NCBI RefSeq assembly: GCF_000184345.1 | Contig: NC_017583.1 | Span: forward strand, 2,294,001-2,358,000 | Origin: Spirochaeta thermophila DSM 6578 | GTDB lineage: Bacteria; Spirochaetota; Spirochaetia; Winmispirales; Winmispiraceae | Length of the DNA stretch: 64,000 nt | Direction: 5' to 3' | Shown: positions 55,856 to 63,148 of the stretch, one piece after another | How the letters are laid out: every line of letters starts with the position of its first letter | Position numbering within the stretch: the first letter of the stretch is position 1 | Translations under genes and position numbers: made by a program | Notes under the pieces: model-generated | The model's input: only the letters and a program-made list of their open reading frames with translations | What the model was told of the DNA's origin: nothing | Database searches by the model: none

Positions 55856-56692
55856 TCACTCCTTTAGTGCACCCCCTGTGAGCCCGGAGATGATGTAACG
55901 CTGCGCAAAGAAGTAGAGCAGGACCGCAGGAATCAACGCGAGCGTCACAAAGGCCAACACGAGATTCCAGTCAGTCTGATAGCGCCCCTGAAATGCCATT
56001 ACCCCCATCGGGAGCGTAAAGAGCTTCTCGTCATCCAGTACGAGAAGCGGAAGGAAGAAATTGTTCCAACTTCCTACCATGCCTAGGACCGCAATGGTGG
56101 TCAGTACCGGGGTGGAAAGGGGGTACATAATGGTAAAGAGGAAGCGAAGGTGCCCACATCCATCCATGCGAGCTGCCTCTTCTAACTCCAGAGGAATTTG
56201 AAGAAAGAAATTTCTCGTAAGCATAATATGCCAGGGTAGTGCAAACGCCACCTGGGGGATGATGACAGCCCAATAGGTGTTTAAAACCCCCATAGATCTA
56301 ATCTGGATGTAGAGCGGGAGCATTGCTACTGCAAAAGGGAAAAGCAGGCCGAAGAGAAAGATATTGAAGACCACTTCTCTTCCTGGAAACACGAGACGGG
56401 AGAGTGCATAGGAGGCAAATCCTACCAACAGGATGTCTATTCCCACTGTGATCACCATGATAATCAACGAATTCATCAAATTTCTGAGGAATCGAGCATC
56501 GGTAAAGACCTCAAGGTAGTTCTCCCATCTGGGAGGAATAGGAAGACCAAAAGGATCTGTTCGAAGCTGGACGAGGGTTTTAAGACCCCCGAAGACTGTT
56601 ACCATAAGGGGGAAAATGGTGACGAGACTCCAGAAGATGAGAAAGGAATAAATGATCAGCTTACTGAAGCCATATCTTTTCACACCCCTCAT
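55856..56692 (-). CDS. Sugar ABC importer permease (MalG type)
   Basis: 278 residues with six membrane helices. It carries the coupling motif EEAARMDGCGHLRFLFTIMYPL (EAA-G form, shown here as EEAARMDGCG). The ATG at 56692 follows AAGGGGG and overlaps the stop of the other permease; the frame upstream is a shadow. The DNA of this operon is visibly less GC-rich than its neighbours, suggesting later acquisition. Confidence 0.9.
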   Translation of the reverse strand: MRGVKRYGFSKLIIYSFLIFWSLVTIFPLMVTVFGGLKTLVQLRTDPFGLPIPPRWENYLEVFTDARFLRNLMNSLIIMVITVGIDILLVGFASYALSRLVFPGREVVFNIFLFGLLFPFAVAMLPLYIQIRSMGVLNTYWAVIIPQVAFALPWHIMLTRNFFLQIPLELEEAARMDGCGHLRFLFTIMYPLSTPVLTTIAVLGMVGSWNNFFLPLLVLDDEKLFTLPMGVMAFQGRYQTDWNLVLAFVTLALIPAVLLYFFAQRYIISGLTGGALKE

Positions 56693-56694
56693 AC

Positions 56695-57582
56695 TCACCC
56701 CCTTTGGGCTTTCAGGATCACACGCTGATAGGCGATGCTGAAGCTGAGGCAGATGAAAAAGATCACAAGGGCCACAGCACTCCCATATCCAAGCTTGAAC
56801 CTCTGGAATCCAAATTTGTACAGATAGGTCACCATGGTCTCTGCTGCATGAACAGGATCCCCCTTTCCCATTGCCCATATGATATCAAAGAGTTGAAGGG
56901 ATCCTATGATACTGAAGAAGACACTTATCAGTATGGTGGGAAGGAGAAGGGGAAGAATCACATGCCAGTTTAATTGCCAGGAGTTTGCTCCATCAATAAG
57001 TGCGGCCTCTTTGAGTTCCTGGGGGATGTTCTGAAGCCCGGCAATGTAGATCACCATGTGGAGGCCAAAGTATTTCCATACTATTACGAAAAAGATCGCA
57101 TAGAACACATATCGAGGATCCCCAAGAAATGCGATTCCCTTTATGGCCGGGAAGATCTCTCCCAAAAACGTATGTGGCAACCCATATTGAGGATTGTAGA
57201 TGAATGACCAGATCACCCCTGCAATCACTTCGGAAATGATATAGGGCAAAAAGAATATCGTCCGGAAAAGGATCTTCCCCCTCTCCAGACCTTCTACGAG
57301 GAATGCAAGCACAAGCGCGAGAGGAAGCTGGATAACGAGGGAAAGGATGATCACTCTGATATTGTTTAAAAGGGCGATCCTGAATACCTCGTCTTTGAAT
57401 ATGTTTACGAAATTTTTGAATCCCACGTAATTGGTGAGCGGCCCCAATCCATTCCAGGAATACACGCTGTACCGTGCTGCCTGAAAAACCGGAACGAAAA
57501 CGAAGAGCACGAACAACCCAAAGGGTATCACAAGAAATCCTATTGCAGCGAGCACGTCCTGTTGCACACGCCTCATACTCAT
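56695..57582 (-). CDS. Sugar ABC importer permease (MalF type)
   Basis: 295 residues with six membrane helices. The EAA loop reads KEAALIDGANSWQLNWHV, here EAALIDGANSW. AGGAGG lies seven bases before the ATG. Together with the MalG-type permease and the binding protein it forms a CUT1 importer for an oligosaccharide. No ATPase is encoded nearby, so a shared MsmK/UgpC-type ATPase must serve it. Confidence 0.92.
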   Translation of the reverse strand: MSMRRVQQDVLAAIGFLVIPFGLFVLFVFVPVFQAARYSVYSWNGLGPLTNYVGFKNFVNIFKDEVFRIALLNNIRVIILSLVIQLPLALVLAFLVEGLERGKILFRTIFFLPYIISEVIAGVIWSFIYNPQYGLPHTFLGEIFPAIKGIAFLGDPRYVFYAIFFVIVWKYFGLHMVIYIAGLQNIPQELKEAALIDGANSWQLNWHVILPLLLPTILISVFFSIIGSLQLFDIIWAMGKGDPVHAAETMVTYLYKFGFQRFKLGYGSAVALVIFFICLSFSIAYQRVILKAQRG

Positions 57583-57613
57583 GTGGTACCTCCTCCAATT
57601 ACATAAAGAGAAA

Positions 57614-57637
57614 GGGGATCAGGGAGCCCTGATCCCC
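57614..57637 (-). terminator. Intercistronic hairpin after the binding-protein gene
   Basis: GGGGATCAGGG pairs with CCCTGATCCCC around a minimal loop, followed on the minus strand by a T-rich tract. Such hairpins after binding-protein genes usually stabilise the upstream mRNA and let fewer transcripts reach the permease genes. Confidence 0.7.
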
Positions 57638-57650
57638 TAAAAACTTTACT

Positions 57651-58943
57651 TTATTGAGCTTCTGCAGCCATTGCCTCTTCGATCATCTGAGCGGCTTTCT
57701 CGGGAGTAATCGCCTTGGCAAAAAGCCCCTGTGAGGCATCCTTCACCGCTTCACCCACCGCAGGAGGTAAGAACTGATCATAGTACAGCTGGTAATAGGG
57801 AGCCTTCACCACCATCTTTGCGAGCTCCTTCAGGAAAGGACTCTCCACATACTGTTCTGCACCTTCAATGACAGGCACAAAGGAAAGTTCAGGAGTCAAC
57901 ACGCTGTAGATATCATCTCTGAAGATGAACTTGAGGAACTCCACAGCCTCGGGAGGCGCGTTCTTACCAATAGCAAGACCATCTCCTCCTCCGAGCAGGT
58001 CATCAGGCGAGCCCTTACCTCCTTCCACCAGGGGGAACGGCATCATACCGAGGTTTTCAAGTTCAGTGCCGATGCCATCCTCGGTAGCGTTCGCTTCGTA
58101 TACGAATGTAGCCCACTGTCCCATAAGTTCCATTGCAGCCTCGCCTGTTGCCATGAGGAGCGCAGCATCGTTGTACGTGGCCCCAAGATATCCCTGCTGG
58201 AATGGATCGAGGTTCACTAGCTCCATGAGCTTTTCTCCTGCCTTAATAAAGGAAGGATCAGTGAACTTTCCCTTGCGAGTGTACGCTCGCTCGAAGTCTT
58301 CCTTCCCTCCAAGACGGATCGCAAGATAGCACCACCAATAGTGAGCAGGCCACTTATCACCTGCTCCTACAGTGATGGGGGTAATACCTGCAGCCTTTAA
58401 CTTTTTGACCCCAGCAAGGAAATCATCCCATGTCCTGAAGGGAACGTTCACCCCTGCCTTTTCAAAGAGCTTCTTGTTGTACCAGAGGACCACCCCTCCC
58501 ATGGTATAAGGCACTCCATAGACCCTCCCATTCATGCTGTATACGCCAAGGGCTCCTTTGGAGATTTTCTTCCCCACGTCGCTGTTCATAATCTCTTCAG
58601 TAATGTCCTTTACGAGCCCTGCCTTGGCATAAGAGAAGAGCACACCCCCTCCCCAGCTCCTGAAAACATCTGGAGGATTGCCCGACTGCATGGTAGTAGC
58701 AAGTTTCTGCTTGAAGGCCTCGTTCTCGAGTACCGTGATTTCGATCTTCACGCCCGGATTCTCTTCCATGAACTTCGCTGCCACATTATCCCACAGCTCT
58801 TTGAAATCCCCTTGCGTATCCAGATGCCAGAAAGTAATAGTCTTTACCCCACCCTGTGAAGCGGCTCCACCTCCCTGCCCTTGAGCCCATACCCCGGTGA
58901 GGGCAATGGAAAAGACTAACAGCACTGAGAAGATGCGTTTCAT
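57651..58943 (-). CDS. Extracellular solute-binding protein (CUT1 type)
   Basis: 430 residues with a signal peptide (MKRIFSVLLVFSIALTGVWA). The mature part is a type-1 sugar-binding protein: TFWHLDTQGDFKELWDNVAA, the VYGVPYTMGGVVLWYNKKLFEKAG hinge segment (shown in part), and GDGLAIGKNAPPEAVEFLKF. Substrate unknown; a plant-derived oligosaccharide is plausible given the cellulases nearby. ATG at 58943 with AGGAGG upstream. Confidence 0.9.
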   Translation of the reverse strand: MKRIFSVLLVFSIALTGVWAQGQGGGAASQGGVKTITFWHLDTQGDFKELWDNVAAKFMEENPGVKIEITVLENEAFKQKLATTMQSGNPPDVFRSWGGGVLFSYAKAGLVKDITEEIMNSDVGKKISKGALGVYSMNGRVYGVPYTMGGVVLWYNKKLFEKAGVNVPFRTWDDFLAGVKKLKAAGITPITVGAGDKWPAHYWWCYLAIRLGGKEDFERAYTRKGKFTDPSFIKAGEKLMELVNLDPFQQGYLGATYNDAALLMATGEAAMELMGQWATFVYEANATEDGIGTELENLGMMPFPLVEGGKGSPDDLLGGGDGLAIGKNAPPEAVEFLKFIFRDDIYSVLTPELSFVPVIEGAEQYVESPFLKELAKMVVKAPYYQLYYDQFLPPAVGEAVKDASQGLFAKAITPEKAAQMIEEAMAAEAQ

Positions 58944-58971
58944 AGACAGCACCTCCTGTTAGAAGTTTTAA

Positions 58972-58993
58972 TACCATTGATCAGTCAATGGTA
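58972..58993. promoter_or_regulatory. Palindromic operator of the CUT1 operon
   Basis: TACCATTGA-TCAG-TCAATGGTA, perfect nine-base arms. It covers the predicted transcription start of the leftward promoter, so it is probably a repressor site. Confidence 0.65.
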
Positions 58994-58999
58994 CAATAT

Positions 59000-59028
59000 A
59001 GTGTATCATCGGAATCTTCAGCAGTCAA
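59000..59028 (-). promoter_or_regulatory. Promoter of the CUT1 operon
   Basis: On the minus strand TTGACT (59023-59028), 17 bases, TACACT (59000-59005). The IS1595-type element begins about ten bases upstream of the -35. Confidence 0.7.
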
Positions 59029-59038
59029 GAAAAAAGTT

Positions 59039-59973
59039 GGTGATTACCATTTTTGAGCCACTTGTGGTATAATGTGGTATAATACCGAAGAGAGAGGTGG
59101 CACGGATATGGACGTCGTAAGTCTTTCAACACTTGCAAGCGATAGAGAGAAAACGGTCTCCTATCTGAGAGAGAAAGGACTCCTCGTCACGTACACCCGG
59201 TGTCCCTTCTGTGGAAGTGAGCATATAGGCGAGGTGAGACGAGAGAAGTACAAGTGCTACCAGTGCAGGAAAGAGTGGAGCATACGACGAGGGAGCATCT
59301 TCGAGGGGATGAAGCTCTCCTGGGAGAAGATCCTGTGGGCAATGAAGCTCTTTGAGATGGAAGTTACCGCCCACAAGGCGGCTTTGCAGTTACGGCTCTC
59401 CTATGAGGTGACGCTGAGGCTCTACACATTGTTTCGGAAGGCGATATGGGTCCACACCCAGAAGGAGGGGAAGAGCCTGCTCGAAGGTGAAGTAGAGATG
59501 GACGAAAGTTATTTTGGAGGAAAGAGAAAGGGGAAGAGGGGGAGAGGGGCGGCAGGGAAGATTCCTGTGTTTGGGATTCTCGAGCGAGGGGGAAAAGTGC
59601 AGGTGGAAGTGGTGGAGCAGGTAAGTGCGGAGGAGCTTGTACGACTGGCAGTGGCCAAAGTGAAGCGGGGATCGCTTGTGTATACCGACCGGTTCAAGAG
59701 CTATGATGGGCTTGTGAGCTATGGATTCAGGCACAAGCGGATTGATCACGGGAAGCGATTTGCGAATGGGAAAGTGTACATCAATGGGATAGAGGGGTTT
59801 TGGAGTTATGCGAAAGGGCGGCTGCTCCAGCATCACGGGGTGAGTGTAGAACGTTTTCCGCTGTACTTGAAAGAATTGGAGTGGCGGTATAATCATAGGG
59901 AGGAGGATCTATTCGAGCTTCTGCTGGATGTGCTTAGAGAATACTCTCAGGTGGCAGATAATAGATAATCACC
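59039..59973 (+). mobile_element. IS1595-family insertion sequence
   Basis: 935 bases. Imperfect terminal repeats start GGTGATTA at the left and at the right on the opposite strand, agreeing at about 16 of 23 positions and ending GCCAC. No target duplication is recognisable. A tandem 10-base repeat GTGGTATAAT (59064-59083) gives two TATAAT boxes in front of the transposase. Confidence 0.75.
59108..59968 (+). CDS. IS1595-family (ISXO2-like) transposase
   Basis: 286 residues. The N-terminal zinc ribbon is CPFCGSEHIG with KCYQCRKEW; the ISXO2 catalytic domain has VEMDESYFGGKRKGKRGRG, VYTDRFKSYDGL, and NGIEGFWSYAKGRL. The ATG at 59108 is chosen after GAGAGGTGG. The gene is full length. Confidence 0.9.
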   Translation: MDVVSLSTLASDREKTVSYLREKGLLVTYTRCPFCGSEHIGEVRREKYKCYQCRKEWSIRRGSIFEGMKLSWEKILWAMKLFEMEVTAHKAALQLRLSYEVTLRLYTLFRKAIWVHTQKEGKSLLEGEVEMDESYFGGKRKGKRGRGAAGKIPVFGILERGGKVQVEVVEQVSAEELVRLAVAKVKRGSLVYTDRFKSYDGLVSYGFRHKRIDHGKRFANGKVYINGIEGFWSYAKGRLLQHHGVSVERFPLYLKELEWRYNHREEDLFELLLDVLREYSQVADNR

Positions 59974-60034
59974 TTTTTTTGGTAAATCTGTAGTTTGTAG
60001 TTAGAGAATTTGAATGTTTTAGAGTTTTTGGAAG

Positions 60035-61414
60035 TTACACCATCCCCTTGGGGTCCACGAACTGGTCGAACTCCTCCTCGGTGAGGTACCCCAGCTCGTG
60101 GGCGGCTTGCTTGAGGGTTTTCCTCTCTTCGTAGGCCTTTTTCGCCACCTGTGCGGCCCGCTCGTAGCCTATCTTCGGGGTGAGTGCGGTGACCAGCATG
60201 AGGGTCTTCTCGAGATACTCCTCGATCCGTCGGGTATCTGGTCGCAGGCCTTCCAGACACCGGGTTCGGAAACTCTCCACTGCATCGGAGAGAAGGCGGA
60301 TGGAAAGAAGGGTATCGTGGATGATGAGAGGCTTGTAGGTGTTGAGTTCCAGGTGGCCTTGAGAACAGGCGAAGGTCACGGCCTGGGAGAGCCCCATCAC
60401 CTGGATGCACACCATGGTGAGGGCCTCTGCCTGGGTGGGGTTGACCTTGCCGGGCATGATGGAACTGCCCGGTTCGTTGGCGGGGAGTATGAGTTCACCG
60501 AGCCCGCACCGTGGACCTGAGCCCATGAGCCTGATGTCGGAGGCAATCTTGTAGAGGGCAGCGGCCAGGCGGGAGAGTGAGCCTGCGAGGGAGGCGAAGA
60601 CATCGTGGGCCGCGATGAGGGCGTAGCGGTTACGGGCAGGCCTCACCAGGAGGTGGGTCTGTTCCCTCAGGTAGGCACAGGCCTTCTCTGTAAACCCTTC
60701 CGGCGCGTTGATGCCTGTCCCCACAGCCGTACCCCCCAGGGGGAGCTCGCACAGTTCCTCTGTCACGGCCGAGAGGGCCTCCCGCGCGCTTCTCACCTGG
60801 TGGAGATAGCCTGAAAACTCCTGCCCCAGGGTGAGGGGCACCGCATCCTGCAGGTGGGTTCTCCCTACCTTCACCACCTCCTTGAAGGCCTCTACCTTCT
60901 GGGAGAGTGTGGTGATAAGGGCATCGAGCGCGGGGTAGATCTGCTCGTTGAGGGCCATGAGGGTGGAAAGGTGCATGGCTGCGGGGAAAGTGTCATTGGA
61001 GGACTGGGATCTGTTCACATGGTCGTTGGGGTGCACCGGACTCTTTGACCCCTTTGGGTTCCCCAGCAGCTCGTTTGCCCGATTGGCAATGACCTCGTTG
61101 AGGTTCATGTTCGTCTGCGTGCCGCTCCCTGTCTGCCACACCTTGAGGGGGAACTGATCGAGGAGCCTGCCTTCGATGATTTCATCGCACGCGACACAGA
61201 TGGCCTCAGCAAGTCGGCTCTCGAGCACGCCGAGGGATTCATTTGCCCGGGCGGCCGCCTTTTTGATGTGTGCATAGGCCTGAATGAAGAGAGGGGGAAA
61301 GACATCCTCTCCTATGGGAAAGTTCTCGAGCGAACGTTGGGTCTGCGCCCCCCAGTAGGCGGAGGCGGGGACCCTCACCTCTCCCATGGTGTCGGTCTCG
61401 ATCCGGTGGTCCAT
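60035..61414 (-). CDS. fumC: Class II fumarate hydratase
   Basis: 459 residues. It interconverts fumarate and malate. Signatures: VWQTGSGTQTNMN, VHPNDHVNRSQSSND, GRTHLQDAVPLTLGQE, PLGGTAVGTG, and the catalytic loop GSSIMPGKVNP. No Shine-Dalgarno precedes the ATG. TGC-TACACT lies six bases upstream, matching the zwf arrangement. An AT-rich stretch of about 60 bases separates its end from the IS1595 element. Confidence 0.95.
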   Translation of the reverse strand: MDHRIETDTMGEVRVPASAYWGAQTQRSLENFPIGEDVFPPLFIQAYAHIKKAAARANESLGVLESRLAEAICVACDEIIEGRLLDQFPLKVWQTGSGTQTNMNLNEVIANRANELLGNPKGSKSPVHPNDHVNRSQSSNDTFPAAMHLSTLMALNEQIYPALDALITTLSQKVEAFKEVVKVGRTHLQDAVPLTLGQEFSGYLHQVRSAREALSAVTEELCELPLGGTAVGTGINAPEGFTEKACAYLREQTHLLVRPARNRYALIAAHDVFASLAGSLSRLAAALYKIASDIRLMGSGPRCGLGELILPANEPGSSIMPGKVNPTQAEALTMVCIQVMGLSQAVTFACSQGHLELNTYKPLIIHDTLLSIRLLSDAVESFRTRCLEGLRPDTRRIEEYLEKTLMLVTALTPKIGYERAAQVAKKAYEERKTLKQAAHELGYLTEEEFDQFVDPKGMV

Positions 61415-61420
61415 AGATAA

Positions 61421-61429
61421 AGTGTAGCA
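61421..61429 (-). promoter_or_regulatory. Extended -10 element, fumC (leaderless type)
   Basis: On the minus strand TGC-TACACT, then TTATCT, then ATG. Confidence 0.5.
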
Positions 61430-61455
61430 GAAACCGCGGAAAAAGAGGAGGGTAT

Positions 61456-61480
61456 GAAAAAGCCCCGCCAGCCGGCGGGG
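61456..61480 (-). terminator. Terminator of the tRNA-Pro/tRNA-Arg unit
   Basis: CCCCGCC-GGCT-GGCGGGG on the minus strand, then CTTTTTC. Confidence 0.88.
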
Positions 61481-61481
61481 A

Positions 61482-61555
61482 TACGCCCAAGAGGATTCGA
61501 ACCTCTGACCCGCTGCTTAGAAGGCAGCTGCTCTATCCAGCTGAGCTATGGGCGC
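61482..61555 (-). tRNA. tRNA-Arg (anticodon TCT)
   Basis: 74 bases. Acceptor GCGCCCA pairs with TGGGCGT, the anticodon loop is CTTCTAA, and the T arm is AGAGG-TTCGAAT-CCTCT. CCA is not encoded. Transcribed after tRNA-Pro. Confidence 0.95.
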
Positions 61556-61561
61556 ACGGTC

Positions 61562-61634
61562 TCGGGATGAGAGGATTCGAACCTCCGATCTCCTGCTCCC
61601 AAAGCAGGCGCCTTAGCCACTAGGCTACATCCCG
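61562..61634 (-). tRNA. tRNA-Pro (anticodon TGG)
   Basis: 73 bases. Acceptor CGGGATG pairs with CATCCCG, the anticodon stem-loop is CCTGC-TTTGGGA-GCAGG, and the T arm is GGAGG-TTCGAAT-CCTCT with one G-T pair. CCA is not encoded. Six bases separate it from tRNA-Arg. Confidence 0.95.
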
Positions 61635-61643
61635 GTGCGGGAA

Positions 61644-61673
61644 AGTATACAAAAACCTTCTTTCTCAGGTCAA
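61644..61673 (-). promoter_or_regulatory. Promoter of the tRNA unit
   Basis: On the minus strand TTGACC (61668-61673), 18 bases, TATACT (61644-61649), about ten bases before tRNA-Pro. Confidence 0.75.
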
Positions 61674-61788
61674 GACAATGGCTCATAGGCGATCACCCAG
61701 GAAGTTTAGCCCCTCACCCTCGAAGTTTATTCTCTTTTTCCGTCCGGATGGTAATATGACACAACAAACCATCGTGGGGAGGTGTTCT

Positions 61789-63090
61789 ATGAAACTGCTC
61801 TATTATGGGGGAGGCATTCTCCTGGTGTTGGCCCTGGTGGCCTGTTCTCTGGGGCCAGTGGATGTCACAGGGGATCAATCCCTGGTCTCGAGAGCGGTGA
61901 CCACTGTCACTGCTACCAGTAGCAACCGGTATCCTTCAGCCACCATCGATTCCGATGGTGATGGGCAGGTCAACTGGGTGATTGAGCCCAATCTCTGGAA
62001 TGTCGTGGGAGGTTCTGGAAGTGTCACCATGACTTTCGATGATGCAGAGGGGTTTGATCTGGATGTGCAGATCGATCTTTCCAATATCCAGCAGGAAGAC
62101 CCGTCGGGTTGGGTACATGCATATCCAGAGATATGGTACGGAATTAAAATCTGGAATACCGTGGGACCTGCTCAGGATGGACCGGTGCCCTTGCCTCGGA
62201 AGCTTTCCGAGCTCAATGACTTCTATACCACAGTAGACTTTTCTATCCAGCGTCTTGATCCCGAGCTTCCTTTTAATTTCCCGTTCGAGACATGGCTCAC
62301 AAGAGATACCAGTCGAGGTCGAGATGTACGCTCGGATGAGGTTGAGATTATGGTGTGGTTCAACTACTACGGCCTCCAGGGGGCGGGTTCCCAGGTGGAC
62401 ACGCTCACGGTGCCCATCGAGGTGAACGGTCAGACGCGGGACATGACGTTCGAGGTGTGGCGCTCGGATGCGGTAGGGAACGGCGGATGGGAGTACTTCG
62501 CCTTCAGGCCCACCACTCCCGTAAGTGAGGGAACGGTGCGGTTCAACTGGGCCCCCTTCATCCAGAGGGCACGATCCCTCTCCAACAGGGCCGACTGGGA
62601 GAATCTCTATTTCACCAGTGTGGAGCTTGGCACCGAGTTCGGGACCCCCGACTATCTCAACGCGCAGCTCGCATGGCACGTGTACGACCTCCAGCTCGAG
62701 TACACCACCACTCCCATCCTCGGAGGTGGTGGAGGGACGACCCCCACTCCTACGCCGACTCCGACCCCCACCGCCACGCCCACCCCCACTCCAACGCCTA
62801 CTGCCACACCTACGCCTACTCCCACACCTTCCGGGGAGTACACCGAGATCACGCTTCCCTTCAGCTACGATGGGGCGGGTGAGTACTACTGGAAGACCCA
62901 CCAGTTCTCCACGGATCCGAACGACTGGAGCAGGTACGTGAACTCGTGGAACCTGGATCTGCTGGAGATCAACGGGACGGACTATGCCAACGTGTGGGTG
63001 GCGGAGCACCAGATTCCAGCAGCCTCGGACGGCTACTGGTACATCCACTACAAGGGCTCCTATCCGTGGAGCCACGTGGAGATGAAGTAA
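61789..63090 (+). CDS. GH12 endoglucanase lipoprotein with CBM64-type cellulose-binding module
   Basis: 433 residues. A lipoprotein signal ends at Cys19 (LALVAC). Residues about 40-320 form a GH12 domain: WVHAYPEIWYGIKIW, the nucleophile Glu in DEVEIMVWFNYYG, and the acid/base region FTSVELGTEFG. A Thr-Pro linker (TPTPTPTATP repeats) follows. The last 85 residues, with spaced Trp (YYWKTHQFS, NDWSRYVNSWN, GYWYIHYKG, YPWSHVEMK), match CBM64, first described in Spirochaeta thermophila. It probably cuts beta-1,4-glucan at the cell surface. GGGGAGG precedes the ATG. Confidence 0.88.
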   Translation: MKLLYYGGGILLVLALVACSLGPVDVTGDQSLVSRAVTTVTATSSNRYPSATIDSDGDGQVNWVIEPNLWNVVGGSGSVTMTFDDAEGFDLDVQIDLSNIQQEDPSGWVHAYPEIWYGIKIWNTVGPAQDGPVPLPRKLSELNDFYTTVDFSIQRLDPELPFNFPFETWLTRDTSRGRDVRSDEVEIMVWFNYYGLQGAGSQVDTLTVPIEVNGQTRDMTFEVWRSDAVGNGGWEYFAFRPTTPVSEGTVRFNWAPFIQRARSLSNRADWENLYFTSVELGTEFGTPDYLNAQLAWHVYDLQLEYTTTPILGGGGGTTPTPTPTPTPTATPTPTPTPTATPTPTPTPSGEYTEITLPFSYDGAGEYYWKTHQFSTDPNDWSRYVNSWNLDLLEINGTDYANVWVAEHQIPAASDGYWYIHYKGSYPWSHVEMK

Positions 63091-63100
63091 CGCAGGCAAG

Positions 63101-63124
63101 GGGGAAGGGAGTCTTCCCTTCCCC
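63101..63124 (+). terminator. Hairpin between the two cellulase genes
   Basis: GGGGAAGGGA-GTCT-TCCCTTCCCC. The tail is only moderately T-rich, so partial termination or mRNA end protection is likely. Confidence 0.55.
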
Positions 63125-63148
63125 TGATTCCTTCTTAAGGAGGGTTGT

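Noticed and set aside
62720-62840. Short tandem repeat as a CRISPR or regulatory array
   Set aside because: It encodes the Thr-Pro linker between GH12 and CBM64; the period is codon-based and there are no spacers. No CRISPR array was seen elsewhere in the window.
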